From: UBA8337 sp965662725
Lineage (GTDB): Bacteria > Pseudomonadota > Alphaproteobacteria > RS24
NCBI GenBank assembly: GCA_965662725.1
Contig: CBFIIT010000004.1
Span: 1-64,000 of the forward strand
Length of the DNA: 64,000 nt
Direction: 5' to 3'
Shown in pieces: positions 45,452 through 54,408 of this stretch (position 1 is its first letter; the number at the start of each line of letters is the position of its first letter). Under the pieces are notes generated by a model. The model made no database searches. It was not told where the DNA came from and worked only from the letters and a program-made list of their open reading frames with translations. Position numbers and translations under genes: made by a program.

Positions 45452-48040
45452 CTATTCGGTACGCAAAACCGGTGCTGCCGGTGCGCCCAAAGCGCGATAA
45501 GTGCCGATAAGACCCAAAGTGACCGTCAAACTGACGGCGCCCAATACCGTTATCGCCAAGGTTAGCGGCAAAAACACGAATTTCGCCTGCATCGCCCCGA
45601 CAATCAGCGCATAAGCGGCGAATGTACCGGCGGCGGCGGCAATCAGTGCCGCGCCCAGACCCATTAACGCATATTCCAAAGCAAAAGCCAGCATAATGCG
45701 CCGCCGTGTTGCACCTAAAACTTTCATCACCACCGCATCATAAACCCGCGCCCGATGACCGCTGGCCATAGCCCCGGCCAAAACCAAAATACCGGCCAGC
45801 ATGGTCACCGCGCTCATCGCACGAATGCCGAGGCCAAGATTGTTCAAAATATCGCGCATAGAGGCAATCGCCTCTTTAACGCGAATAATCGTGATATTGG
45901 GGTAGTCGCGGGCAATTGTGCGGGCAAAAGCGGCCTCTTTATCAGCCGCCAGGCTCAGCGTCGCCAAATAACTATGCGGCGCATATTGCAAAGGATTGGG
46001 CGAAAACACCATTAGGAAATTCATCCCGCCCGAAGCCCAATCAATATAACGCAAATTGGCAATCTCCGCCTGTAACGGACGCCCCAGCACATTGACGGTG
46101 ATTTTATCACCGACGCCAAGCCCCAATTCACCGGCTTCTTCGGCTGAAAAAGAGACCAGCGGCGGGCCGCTATAATCGGCCGGCCACCATGCGCCATCGA
46201 CAATTTCGCCACCCTCCGGCGGGGTGGCCGCATAGGTTAAGCCGCGGTCGCCACGCAACACCCAAGCCGCTTCAGGCGGCGGATTGAAATCAGCCACTGA
46301 AATGCCGTTCAAAGATAAAATTTGCCCGCGCAACATGGCGGCGCTTTCAATTTGCGCGACATTGAAATCGCGCCGCGCCGTTGCCAATACCGGTTCGATT
46401 TGCTGCGGGCCGACATCCAATAAAAAGAAGCTCGGCGTACGCTCGGGTAAATCATCACTGATTTGCGCATTAATATTGCCATCGACCATGGAAATGGCCG
46501 ACAGCAGCGTCACCGATAAACCGATAGATAACATTACCGCGCGCACCGGCGCTTGCGGGCGGGTGATATTAGCCAGTGCCAAACGCAATTCCGGTCGCTT
46601 CGGACGCCCGGCTTTTTTGGCCAGCACCACCAAAAGCGAGGCAGCACCGCGCAAAGCCAGATAAGACAAAGCCACACCGACGCCAAACCATAGCGCGACA
46701 TCGCGGCGTTCTGAAATCAGCACGGCCAAAGCGGCAAGCCCGACAAAGCAGATTAAAATGGCCAGCAAATAGCGCATAGGCGGCATCGCCGCACTGTCTT
46801 CTGCATCGGCGCGAAACAATGATGTCACCGGGGTCAATTCAACGCGACCCAAAGGCCAAAGCGCAAATGCGGCAGCTGAGAGCAATCCGAAACCGGCGGC
46901 GGCGGCCAGCGGTTCGGGATATAAAGCCAAGACCATTTTGACCGGCAGCAATGCGCCGAATAAAAGTTGGATAAGCGCCGGTGTCGCCGCACCAAGAGAC
47001 AGCCCGACCAGCAAAGCGAGAACACTGAGCGCGGTAATTTGCACCGCATAAATACGGAAAATAAACCTTCCCGAGCCGCCCAATGCCTTAATCACCGCAA
47101 TGGTCTCACGGCGGCGTTGCAAATAAGCGGTAATCGCATTACCGACTCCAACCCCGCCAACCACCAAAGCGGTGAGGCCGACAAGCGTTAAAAACAAACC
47201 AAGCCGTTCGATAAAACGGCGCATGGAAGGCGAGGCATCGCTGCGGTCTCGAACCCGCCATCCGGCCAGCGGGAAAGTTTCGCCCGCTTGCGCGGCCAAT
47301 GCCTTCACCATGTCATTATCGGCCTGCGGGGGCATTTGCAGGCGATAATGATAATTAACCAGAGCGCCTTCGCGCAGCAATCCGGCTGCGGTCAAAGTTT
47401 GATGACTGACCATTAGTCGCGGGGCCAGCGGAAAGCCACCGGCATTGCGGTCCGGCTCAGCGGCAATGACCGCATTAAGCCGCACATTTATATTGCCGAT
47501 GGTTACCTGATCGCCGACCGACAGCTCCATACGATCAAACAATCCTTGCTCAGCCACCGCGCCGTAAATCACATTACCGGCTTGCCTTATCGGAGCCAAT
47601 GCATCGGCCAGAGAGATATCGCGGTCGAGCAACATCTCGCCATAAAGCGGATAGGCTTTGTCAACTGCTTTCGCTTCGACCAGCATCGCTTCATCAGTGC
47701 GCCGTGCCATTACCCGCATCGTGGCAATCTCTGAGACACTGGCTTGCGCTTCCAGCCAGGCGCGCTCATCTTTATTGGCGGCACGATGCACCAGCCGCAT
47801 ATCAATATCGCCGCCCAATATGGCTTGCCCTTGCGCGGCCATGCCGGCGACAAGCGCGCTGGATAAAGAGCCGACCGCGGAAATAGTGAAAATGCCCAAA
47901 ATCAAACAGAGCAGAAAAATGCGGAAGCCGGATAACATCCCGCCACCGGCGCCGCCGCGCATTTCGCGCCGCGCCAATTTTATGGCCAATGTCCAACCAA
48001 GGCGGCCGGAAGCGGCTGAACGGGAGCCGGTTTTCGACAT
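45452..48040 (-). CDS. FtsX-like ABC transporter permease (YbbP type)
   Basis: An 862-residue MacB/FtsX-type permease. One N-terminal transmembrane segment (about 38-60) and a periplasmic domain are followed by blocks of helices at about 278-430 and 500-515, a second periplasmic domain, and three C-terminal helices (about 735-850). This doubled layout matches YbbP. It overlaps the ATPase gene by one base. YbbAP is thought to act on lipids or lipoproteins and accompanies the TesA esterase gene, as here. Confidence 0.9.
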   Translation of the reverse strand: MSKTGSRSAASGRLGWTLAIKLARREMRGGAGGGMLSGFRIFLLCLILGIFTISAVGSLSSALVAGMAAQGQAILGGDIDMRLVHRAANKDERAWLEAQASVSEIATMRVMARRTDEAMLVEAKAVDKAYPLYGEMLLDRDISLADALAPIRQAGNVIYGAVAEQGLFDRMELSVGDQVTIGNINVRLNAVIAAEPDRNAGGFPLAPRLMVSHQTLTAAGLLREGALVNYHYRLQMPPQADNDMVKALAAQAGETFPLAGWRVRDRSDASPSMRRFIERLGLFLTLVGLTALVVGGVGVGNAITAYLQRRRETIAVIKALGGSGRFIFRIYAVQITALSVLALLVGLSLGAATPALIQLLFGALLPVKMVLALYPEPLAAAAGFGLLSAAAFALWPLGRVELTPVTSLFRADAEDSAAMPPMRYLLAILICFVGLAALAVLISERRDVALWFGVGVALSYLALRGAASLLVVLAKKAGRPKRPELRLALANITRPQAPVRAVMLSIGLSVTLLSAISMVDGNINAQISDDLPERTPSFFLLDVGPQQIEPVLATARRDFNVAQIESAAMLRGQILSLNGISVADFNPPPEAAWVLRGDRGLTYAATPPEGGEIVDGAWWPADYSGPPLVSFSAEEAGELGLGVGDKITVNVLGRPLQAEIANLRYIDWASGGMNFLMVFSPNPLQYAPHSYLATLSLAADKEAAFARTIARDYPNITIIRVKEAIASMRDILNNLGLGIRAMSAVTMLAGILVLAGAMASGHRARVYDAVVMKVLGATRRRIMLAFALEYALMGLGAALIAAAAGTFAAYALIVGAMQAKFVFLPLTLAITVLGAVSLTVTLGLIGTYRALGAPAAPVLRTE

Positions 48041-48708
48041 CAGACCAGCACCCCGTCGCGCATGGTCAAATTACGATCGCACAGACCGGCCAGCTTGGCG
48101 TCATGGGTGATGAGCAAAAGCGTCGTCTTGCGGGTTTTCGCCAGATTGAGAATAAGCTGCATAATCGCATCGCCGGTTTTTTGGTCGAGATTGCCGGTCG
48201 GCTCATCGGCAAATAAAACCGGCGGGTCAGCAACCAAAGCGCGGGCCAAGGCCACGCGCTGCTGTTCACCGCCCGACATTTGCGCCGGATAATGATTTTC
48301 CCTATCCGCCAGCCCGACCTCGGCCAGCATCGCCGCGGCACGCGCGCGACAATCAGCCTCGCCGGCCAATTCCAAAGGCAAGGCGGTATTTTCAAGTGCC
48401 GTCATGGTCGGCACAAGATGAAAGCTTTGAAAGACAATGCCGATATGGGTGCGCCGAAAGCGCGCCAAATCATCTTCGCTCATCGTCGCATAATCATGCG
48501 CTGCCACCTCTACCGTGCCGGCTGTCGGCGGTTCCAATCCGGCCAAAACCATCAATAAAGTGGTCTTGCCGGAGCCGGATGGGCCGATAAGACCGACCGC
48601 TTCGCCCGGCTCAATTTTCAAATCAATGCCACGAAGAATATTGACGTCACCGGCACGACTGGGCAGGGTAACGGTGAGATTTTCAGTCTTGATCATATAT
48701 GAAGCCAA
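48040..48708 (-). CDS. ABC transporter ATP-binding protein (YbbA type)
   Basis: A 222-residue ABC ATPase of the LolD/MacB/YbbA group. Walker A GPSGSGKTT, signature MSGGEQQRVALARAL, and FADEPTGNLD are present. It energises the YbbP permease encoded next. An internal start at Met5 (48696) is possible. It is head to head with the esterase gene: the two ATGs are only about 22 bases apart. Confidence 0.93.
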   Translation of the reverse strand: MASYMIKTENLTVTLPSRAGDVNILRGIDLKIEPGEAVGLIGPSGSGKTTLLMVLAGLEPPTAGTVEVAAHDYATMSEDDLARFRRTHIGIVFQSFHLVPTMTALENTALPLELAGEADCRARAAAMLAEVGLADRENHYPAQMSGGEQQRVALARALVADPPVLFADEPTGNLDQKTGDAIMQLILNLAKTRKTTLLLITHDAKLAGLCDRNLTMRDGVLV

Positions 48709-48730
48709 TCCTTTAAGGCCGGATGAGTTT

Positions 48731-49429
48731 ATGTCCTATCTTCAACGCCGCTTGGCGTCAAACCTGTCACAGCCATGCCGGCCTTTTAGTGTCACATTCA
48801 TTACGCTTTTCATCGCGGCTTGGATGAGTATCGGGGCAGCGCAGGCCCAACCAAATGCCGCGAAAATAAATAAGCTGCATTTGGTGGCCTTTGGCGACAG
48901 CTTGACCGCCGGCTATGGGCTGGCCCCGACAGACGGTTTTGTGCCGCAATTGGAAGCGGCTTTGGCCGCGCGCGGCCATCAGGTGAAAGTGCATAATGGC
49001 GGGGTTTCCGGCGATACCAGTTCCGGCGGCTTGGCGCGGCTTGATTGGGTAATCGGCCCGCATGCGCAAGCGGTGATTATTGAACTGGGGGCCAATGATA
49101 TGTTGCGCGGCATTTCGCCGAAACTTACCGAACAAAACTTGCGCATGATGATTGAAAAAATACAGGCGCGCGGTCTGCCGATTTTATTGGCCGGCATGCT
49201 GGCAGCACCCAATCTTGGGCCGCAATATGAAACTCAATTCAACAGCCTTTATCCGAGGCTGGCGCAAGAATACGGTGTTGTCTATTATCCGTTTTTCTTG
49301 GACGGTGTGGCGGCCAATCCGAAACTTAATCTCGGTGACGGCATTCATCCCAATGCGACCGGCATTGCCGTTATCGTCGATAAAATCATGCCATCAGTGG
49401 AGAGGCTGTTGGCGCGCATCACATCTTAA
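48731..49429 (+). CDS. tesA: Arylesterase/lysophospholipase, SGNH hydrolase (TesA-like)
   Basis: A 232-residue secreted esterase. A signal peptide (about 1-37, ending AAQAQ) precedes the SGNH blocks: nucleophile in FGDSLTAGYGL, glycine in GGVSGDTSSGG, asparagine in GANDMLRG, and DGIHPNATG with the catalytic Asp and His. TesA hydrolyses acyl esters and thioesters in the periplasm. I chose the ATG at 48731 after GGATGAG; the frame is open further upstream into the ybbA-like gene. Proximity to ybbAP parallels E. coli. Confidence 0.93.
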   Translation: MSYLQRRLASNLSQPCRPFSVTFITLFIAAWMSIGAAQAQPNAAKINKLHLVAFGDSLTAGYGLAPTDGFVPQLEAALAARGHQVKVHNGGVSGDTSSGGLARLDWVIGPHAQAVIIELGANDMLRGISPKLTEQNLRMMIEKIQARGLPILLAGMLAAPNLGPQYETQFNSLYPRLAQEYGVVYYPFFLDGVAANPKLNLGDGIHPNATGIAVIVDKIMPSVERLLARITS

Positions 49430-49447
49430 ATTCACGGAGAAACTAAA

Positions 49448-50491
49448 ATGGAATATCGCCAGCTTGGCCGAACCGATATTAAAGTCAGCTCAATTTGCCT
49501 CGGCACAATGACATGGGGTGAACAAAACACCGAAGCCGAAGGCCATGAGCAGATGGACTATGCGGTGGAAATGGGCATTAATTTTTTTGACACGGCAGAA
49601 ATGTATGCCGTACCGCCACGCCCCGAAACACAAGGCAAGACAGAAGAAATTATCGGCACATGGTTTCAAAAAACCGGCAAGCGCGAGGATATTATTCTGG
49701 CCACCAAAGTCGCCGGTCGCGCGCCCATGACTTGGCTGCGCGATGATGAGAGCCCGACCGAGCATACGCGCGCGCAAATTATGGAAGCGGTTGATAAAAG
49801 TCTGGCGCGGCTTCAAACCGATTATATCGATCTTTATCAATTGCATTGGCCGGACCGCCCGCTTCGTCTTTTCGGCGGCTTGGGCCATAAGGAAATGGGC
49901 GGCGAGATTAACCGCATTGAAGATATTTTGGGCGTGCTGGCCGATATTCAAAAGGCCGGCAAAGTCCGCCATTTTGGCCTGTCCAATGAAACACCTTGGG
50001 GCATTATGAAGTTTCTGCAATATGCGGAAATGGATAAATCCCTGCCGCGCATTGTTTCTGTGCAAAATGCCTATAATTTGCTGAACCGGATTTACGAGCT
50101 GGGCAGTTCGGAAATCTTTCACCGCGAAGATGTCGGCTTGCTGGCTTATTCGCCGCTGGCGCAAGGTTATTTGACCGGCAAATATCAAGGCGGGGCCAAA
50201 CCGCAAGGCTCGCGCAAACAATTATTTGACCGCCTGCAACGCTATGAGGTGGACGGCGCAGAAGAGGTGATTGACAGCTATTTGGCGATTGCCGAAAAAT
50301 ACGGGCTGGATGCCTCGCAACTGGCCAATCAATTTGTTACCACGCGTGATTTCGTCACTTCAAATATTATCGGCGCGACCAGTATGGAACAGTTGAAACT
50401 GGCGGTCACAAGTGTCGATGTCGCGCTAACCGATGAGATTTTGGCCGATATTAATAAGGTGCATTTGCGCACCCCCAATCTGTGCCCATAG
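49448..50491 (+). CDS. Aldo/keto reductase (Tas-like)
   Basis: A 347-residue NADPH-dependent TIM-barrel oxidoreductase. It shows the FFDTAEMY catalytic Asp/Tyr region, the lysine in LATKVAG and the histidine in YQLHWPDRP; the SVQNAYNLLNR and LLAYSPLAQGYLTGKY segments are typical of the Tas group. Substrate unknown. GGAGAA precedes the ATG. It follows the esterase gene by 18 bases and may be co-transcribed. Confidence 0.92.
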   Translation: MEYRQLGRTDIKVSSICLGTMTWGEQNTEAEGHEQMDYAVEMGINFFDTAEMYAVPPRPETQGKTEEIIGTWFQKTGKREDIILATKVAGRAPMTWLRDDESPTEHTRAQIMEAVDKSLARLQTDYIDLYQLHWPDRPLRLFGGLGHKEMGGEINRIEDILGVLADIQKAGKVRHFGLSNETPWGIMKFLQYAEMDKSLPRIVSVQNAYNLLNRIYELGSSEIFHREDVGLLAYSPLAQGYLTGKYQGGAKPQGSRKQLFDRLQRYEVDGAEEVIDSYLAIAEKYGLDASQLANQFVTTRDFVTSNIIGATSMEQLKLAVTSVDVALTDEILADINKVHLRTPNLCP

Positions 50492-50533
50492 GCATATAAA
50501 ATTCTTGCCGACAGGCAAAAGAGAGGACATTAA

Positions 50534-50842
50534 ATGGTTACGAAATTAACCAATGCCGAAAAAAAAGCTGCGATGAGCAAGCTGAAAGGCTGGAAAAAAG
50601 TCAGCGGTCGCGATGCGATTAAAAAGACGTTTATCTTTGCCGATTTCAATGCCGCTTTTGGCTGGATGAGCCGCATCGCGCTTGAGGCCGAAAAGCTCGA
50701 CCATCATCCCGAATGGGACAATGTTTATAAAACCGTCAATATTGTGCTGACCACGCATGATGCCGGTGGCTTGTCGGCGCTGGATATCAAATTGGCGCGC
50801 TTTATGGATAAAACAGCCGGCGCGGCGGGCCGGCAAAAGTAA
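50534..50842 (+). CDS. phhB: 4a-hydroxytetrahydrobiopterin dehydratase (pterin carbinolamine dehydratase)
   Basis: A 102-residue PCD/DCoH protein. The active-site motif is in LDHHPEWDNVY followed by THDAGGLSALD. In bacteria with phenylalanine hydroxylase it recycles the pterin cofactor; in others it may salvage molybdopterin. GAGAGGA lies before the ATG. The DUF4864 gene starts at the base after its stop codon. Confidence 0.93.
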   Translation: MVTKLTNAEKKAAMSKLKGWKKVSGRDAIKKTFIFADFNAAFGWMSRIALEAEKLDHHPEWDNVYKTVNIVLTTHDAGGLSALDIKLARFMDKTAGAAGRQK

Positions 50843-51307
50843 ATGCGCCAAGCGCGCATCAATATGGCCGATATTGCGGTATTGGCCTTGCTGGCGACGC
50901 TGGCTATCGGCACTGCGCTTTTACAAAACCGCCATCAACCCATGGCGCTGCATGACCGCGATATTCGCCATATTATCGAGGCGCAAATCGATGCGTTTCA
51001 TCGCGAAGATGGCGCAACCGCTTTCGGCTTTGCCTCGCCGGAATTAAAAGCGCAATTCGGCGAAGCAGCTATTTTTATGGCGATGGTGCGGGCCCATTAT
51101 CGGCCGGTCTATATGGCGCGGCGGGTCAGTTTTACCGGTAAAGCGCGAGCCATTGCCGAGCGGCCTGAAACGCGCCTGCAGATCGTGTATTTGGTTGATG
51201 ATCGCGGCACCGGTCATAAGGCGCGTTACATGATGCAAAAACAGCCGGACGGATCTTGGAAGATCGCCGGCTGTCAATTAATGCCGACCGAACAATTAGA
51301 TATTTGA
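50843..51307 (+). CDS. DUF4864 family protein
   Basis: A 154-residue protein with one N-terminal hydrophobic segment (about 9-25, signal anchor or signal peptide) and a domain of the DUF4864 type: RDIRHIIEAQIDAFHREDG, AFGFASPELKAQFG and a final KQPDGSWKIAGCQL. The fold resembles NTF2-like proteins; function unknown. It abuts phhB. The last codons form part of the terminator stem at 51283-51325. Confidence 0.82.
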   Translation: MRQARINMADIAVLALLATLAIGTALLQNRHQPMALHDRDIRHIIEAQIDAFHREDGATAFGFASPELKAQFGEAAIFMAMVRAHYRPVYMARRVSFTGKARAIAERPETRLQIVYLVDDRGTGHKARYMMQKQPDGSWKIAGCQLMPTEQLDI

Positions 51308-51325
51308 TCGGTCGGCTTTTCTTTT
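51283..51325 (+). terminator. Intrinsic terminator overlapping the end of the DUF4864 gene
   Basis: A perfect 9-base stem, GCCGACCGA (51283-51291) with TCGGTCGGC (51308-51316), is followed by TTTTCTTTT (51317-51325). The left arm lies in the coding sequence and the TGA stop (51305-51307) is in the loop. Confidence 0.82.
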
Positions 51326-51383
51326 CCCCTAGCGGGGGGCACCTTTTCCCCTAGCGGGGGCACCTTTTCCCCTAGCGGGGGGC
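51321..51383. repeat. Three tandem copies of a GC-rich hairpin sequence
   Basis: The 21-22-base unit CTTTTCCCCTAGCGGGGGCA, with minor G-count differences, occurs three times in a row. Each copy contains CCCCTAGCGGGG, able to fold into a short hairpin. The third copy includes the stop codon and last codons of the short-chain dehydrogenase gene, so the other two look like duplications of that gene's end. Confidence 0.85.
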
Positions 51384-52154
51384 CATGCGAATAGCACCGT
51401 CAAGGCGCACATCTTCACCGTTGAAATAATTTACTTCGCACATCGTGGCGGCCAGCTTGGCATATTCTTGCGGCAAGCCAAGGCGTGACGGATATGGCAC
51501 CATAGCGCCCAACGCTTGGCGAACATTATCCGGCGCACCGGCCAAAAGCGGCGTATCGAAAATACCCGGCAAAATCGTATTGACGCGAATGCCTTCGCGC
51601 GACAAGTCACGCGCAATCGGCAATGTCATGCCGACCACACCGGCTTTTGAGGCTGAATAAGAAGCCTGACCGATTTGCCCGTCTTCCGCGGCAACAGATG
51701 CCGTATTCACCATGGCGCCACGGTCGCCGCATTCCAGCGGATCAAGGCTCATCATACCGGCAGCCGATTTGGCAATGCAGCGAAACGTGCCGACCAGATT
51801 AATCTGGATAATCAGATTAAAAGCATCGAGCGGGAAGTGATTGATTTCTCCGGTCTCTTTATTACGCGAGGCAGTTTTCACTGCATTACCGGTGCCGGCG
51901 CAATTGATCAAAATGCGCTCTTGGCCGAGGCTCTCACGAATTTTGGCAAAGCCTGCATCAACCTGCTCGTCTGAGGTTACATTCACATTGGCAAATGTGC
52001 CGCCCAATTCTTTGGCAACCGCTTCACCTTTTTCCTCATTCATGTCGAAAATACCGATTTTGACGCCTTTTTCAGCCAATAGGCGAGCTGTCGCTTCGCC
52101 GAGGCCAGACGCGCCACCGGTGATGATGGCGGTAATATTTGAATCCAGTTTCAT
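51372..52154 (-). CDS. Short-chain dehydrogenase, 3-hydroxyacyl-CoA dehydrogenase type 2-like
   Basis: A 260-residue classical SDR. The GGASGLGE cofactor motif (about 12-19), INCAGTGNAVK, serine in NTASVAA and catalytic YSASK are present. The long insertion with FPLDAFNLIIQINLVGTF, and DRGAMVNTAS, resemble the HSD10/type-2 3-hydroxyacyl-CoA dehydrogenases, which oxidise branched or short hydroxyacyl-CoAs. Start at 52154 (MKLDSN); an upstream codon at 52169 would add five residues. Its stop lies in the third copy of the tandem hairpin repeat. Confidence 0.88.
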   Translation of the reverse strand: MKLDSNITAIITGGASGLGEATARLLAEKGVKIGIFDMNEEKGEAVAKELGGTFANVNVTSDEQVDAGFAKIRESLGQERILINCAGTGNAVKTASRNKETGEINHFPLDAFNLIIQINLVGTFRCIAKSAAGMMSLDPLECGDRGAMVNTASVAAEDGQIGQASYSASKAGVVGMTLPIARDLSREGIRVNTILPGIFDTPLLAGAPDNVRQALGAMVPYPSRLGLPQEYAKLAATMCEVNYFNGEDVRLDGAIRMAPR

Positions 52155-52229
52155 TATCTGTCTCCCCAAATGGTGGATTTATATGCGCCGACTTTATTCA
52201 GTCGGTGAAAGCCACGCAAGGGCTTATCG

Positions 52230-53147
52230 CTATGCGGCGTTTTTTTGCATCGCCTCGCGGCGGACAATATAGAAGCTGGAGCCGACAATAATAAGCGCAC
52301 CGATAATCGTATAAATATCCGGCACATCGGAAAATATCAGCCAGCCGGCCAAAGCGGCAAAAATCAGACGCGAATAATCAACCGGCGCAATCACACTGGC
52401 CTCACCCAGCGCAAAAGCGCGAATGAAACAATTATGCGAAATAGTCGCCAAAATGCCCATCGCCACCAACATGAAAAATTCATTCCATGTTGGGGTTTGC
52501 CAAACAAAGAAAGTCGGAATGGCAATCAAGGTGACCGAGACCGTATTGGTGTAAAACATCAGTGTTACCGGCCCGTCATAGCGCGACGCAATATTCACCA
52601 AGACCGTGGCCAGCGCGACCAAAAAAGCGTGCCCCAAAGCCGCCGCCGCGCCAAGGCTCAAAACCAAGCCGGCATCACCGGCACCAAAGCCCGGCCTTAA
52701 CATAATCAACACGCCGACAAAGCCGACCATCGCCGCCAAAGCGCGACGCGGGCCGACCGCTTCGGATAAAATAAACGCCGCCAAGGGCACTAAAAATAAA
52801 TTGCGCGAAAAACTTATCGCTTGCGCCTCCGCCAGGGGCAAAACGACAATTGCGTAAAAGCCCAAAAACATTGCCAGCGAACCGACCACACCACGGGTCA
52901 ATTGCAAAAGCGGAATTTGCGTTTGCATGCCTTTGCGAATGCCACCGGTGCGCCAAAATATCGGCAAAATCACCGCCAAGGCGACCAGCCCACGAAAAAA
53001 AGAAATCTCAAACGGGTGCAGGGTCTGGCCCAGCGATTTTACCAAAACGCCGGTAAAGGTGAATAATGTCGCGGAAACCAAAAGCCATAAAGCGGCGCGG
53101 CGATTATCGACCGCCTTTGGCGGCATTGCGTCAGAGGCGGTCGACAT
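52230..53147 (-). CDS. DMT-superfamily transporter (EamA domain)
   Basis: A 305-residue inner-membrane protein with ten predicted transmembrane helices arranged as two EamA repeats. The N-terminal ALWLLVSATLFTFTGVLVK and the FEISFFRGLVALAVILP segments, and a second-repeat region with APVDYSRLIFAALAGWL, are typical of drug/metabolite exporters. Substrate unknown. It lies 3 bases after the quinone oxidoreductase gene and is probably co-transcribed with it. Confidence 0.9.
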   Translation of the reverse strand: MSTASDAMPPKAVDNRRAALWLLVSATLFTFTGVLVKSLGQTLHPFEISFFRGLVALAVILPIFWRTGGIRKGMQTQIPLLQLTRGVVGSLAMFLGFYAIVVLPLAEAQAISFSRNLFLVPLAAFILSEAVGPRRALAAMVGFVGVLIMLRPGFGAGDAGLVLSLGAAAALGHAFLVALATVLVNIASRYDGPVTLMFYTNTVSVTLIAIPTFFVWQTPTWNEFFMLVAMGILATISHNCFIRAFALGEASVIAPVDYSRLIFAALAGWLIFSDVPDIYTIIGALIIVGSSFYIVRREAMQKNAA

Positions 53148-53150
53148 AAA

Positions 53151-54164
53151 TTATCCTTCGCTGCGGCCGGTGGTCAGAATAACCTTACCTTTGACCTCGC
53201 GATTGGCCATTTTATTCAGCGCATCGGCAGCTTGCTCGAGCGGGAACTTATCGGAAATATGCGGACGAATTGTGCCGGCCTTATACATTTCCATCAACTC
53301 TTGCAAATTCGCCTGATTGGCTTTCGGGTCGCGCATGGTAAACGCGCCCCAAAACACACCGACAATTTGACAGCTTTTCAACAGCGCCAAATTAAGCGGA
53401 ATTTTCGGAATATCACCGGCCGCAAACCCGATAACCAAATAACGCCCTTCCCAATTAATCGCCCGCAAAGCCGGCTCGGCATAATCATCGCCGATCGGGT
53501 CGTAAATCACATCCGCGCCTTGTCCGCCGGTCTTTTCCTTAATCGCATCGGAAAAGGCTTTTTGCTGGTCGCGGGTCAGCTTGCCGGTCGGGTAAAGAAT
53601 AGTCTCATCGGCCCCATGCTCAACACAAATATCAAGTTTGTCTTGCGTCGAGGCCGCAGCAATGACGCGCGCGCCCATTGCCTTGCCCAATTCAACCGCC
53701 GCCAAGCCGACACCGCCGGCCGCGCCCATCACCAAAAGCGTCTCGCCGGCTTTCAACATGGCGCGGTCTTTCAGACCATAATGCGATGTGCCATAGGTCA
53801 GCACCAAAGCTGAGGCGGTTTCCAGATCCATTTCATCGGGGATCGGAATGCAGGCCGCTTCGTTAATCGCAATCTGTTCAACAAAACCGCCATTGCCACA
53901 AGAGCCGATAACGCGGTCGCCGATTTTCAGATTTTCGACACCATCACCCAGCTTGGAGACAATACCGGCCACTTCACCACCCGGCGAAAACGGCAGTGGC
54001 GGCTTGAACTGATATTTATTTTGAATGATCAATACATCCGGAAAATTAACCGCCGCAGCGTGCACATCCAATATAACTTCGCCGGGGCCGGGCTCCGGCG
54101 CGGCAATATCTTCAACCACCAAGCTTTCCGGTGGTCCGAATTCTTTACACAATACAGCTTTCAT
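53151..54164 (-). CDS. NADPH:quinone oxidoreductase family protein (zinc-free MDR)
   Basis: A 337-residue medium-chain dehydrogenase/reductase. The GroES-like N-terminal domain includes AAVNFPDVLIIQNKYQ and PFSPGGEVAG; the Rossmann motif GAAGGVGLAAVELGKAMG is near residue 150. The zinc-binding cysteine cluster of alcohol dehydrogenases is absent, as in quinone oxidoreductases. GGGAGAG precedes the ATG. Substrate unknown. Confidence 0.9.
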   Translation of the reverse strand: MKAVLCKEFGPPESLVVEDIAAPEPGPGEVILDVHAAAVNFPDVLIIQNKYQFKPPLPFSPGGEVAGIVSKLGDGVENLKIGDRVIGSCGNGGFVEQIAINEAACIPIPDEMDLETASALVLTYGTSHYGLKDRAMLKAGETLLVMGAAGGVGLAAVELGKAMGARVIAAASTQDKLDICVEHGADETILYPTGKLTRDQQKAFSDAIKEKTGGQGADVIYDPIGDDYAEPALRAINWEGRYLVIGFAAGDIPKIPLNLALLKSCQIVGVFWGAFTMRDPKANQANLQELMEMYKAGTIRPHISDKFPLEQAADALNKMANREVKGKVILTTGRSEG

Positions 54165-54408
54165 GATGCTCTCCCTTTATCTTTTGCCGTCCGGCTTTTT
54201 CCTGTTGTAAGCCTGTTAGGCGGTTTTGAATATCCGCCAAGGCCGATTTGATAGCGTCATCACCAAAATCCGAAGACAAACAAATGGCAAGCAAATGGTC
54301 ATGCTTGATTGCCTATCGATGGGGTTTTCTTTCGGCGGTCTGCGCCATAACATAGCCACATCATAAGCAAGCGCGGAATAATGAGAAGCGGAAAATGAGG
54401 GCAATCAG

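Noticed and set aside
51321..51383. Three spaced repeats as a CRISPR array
   Set aside because: The copies are directly adjacent with no spacers and there are no cas genes.
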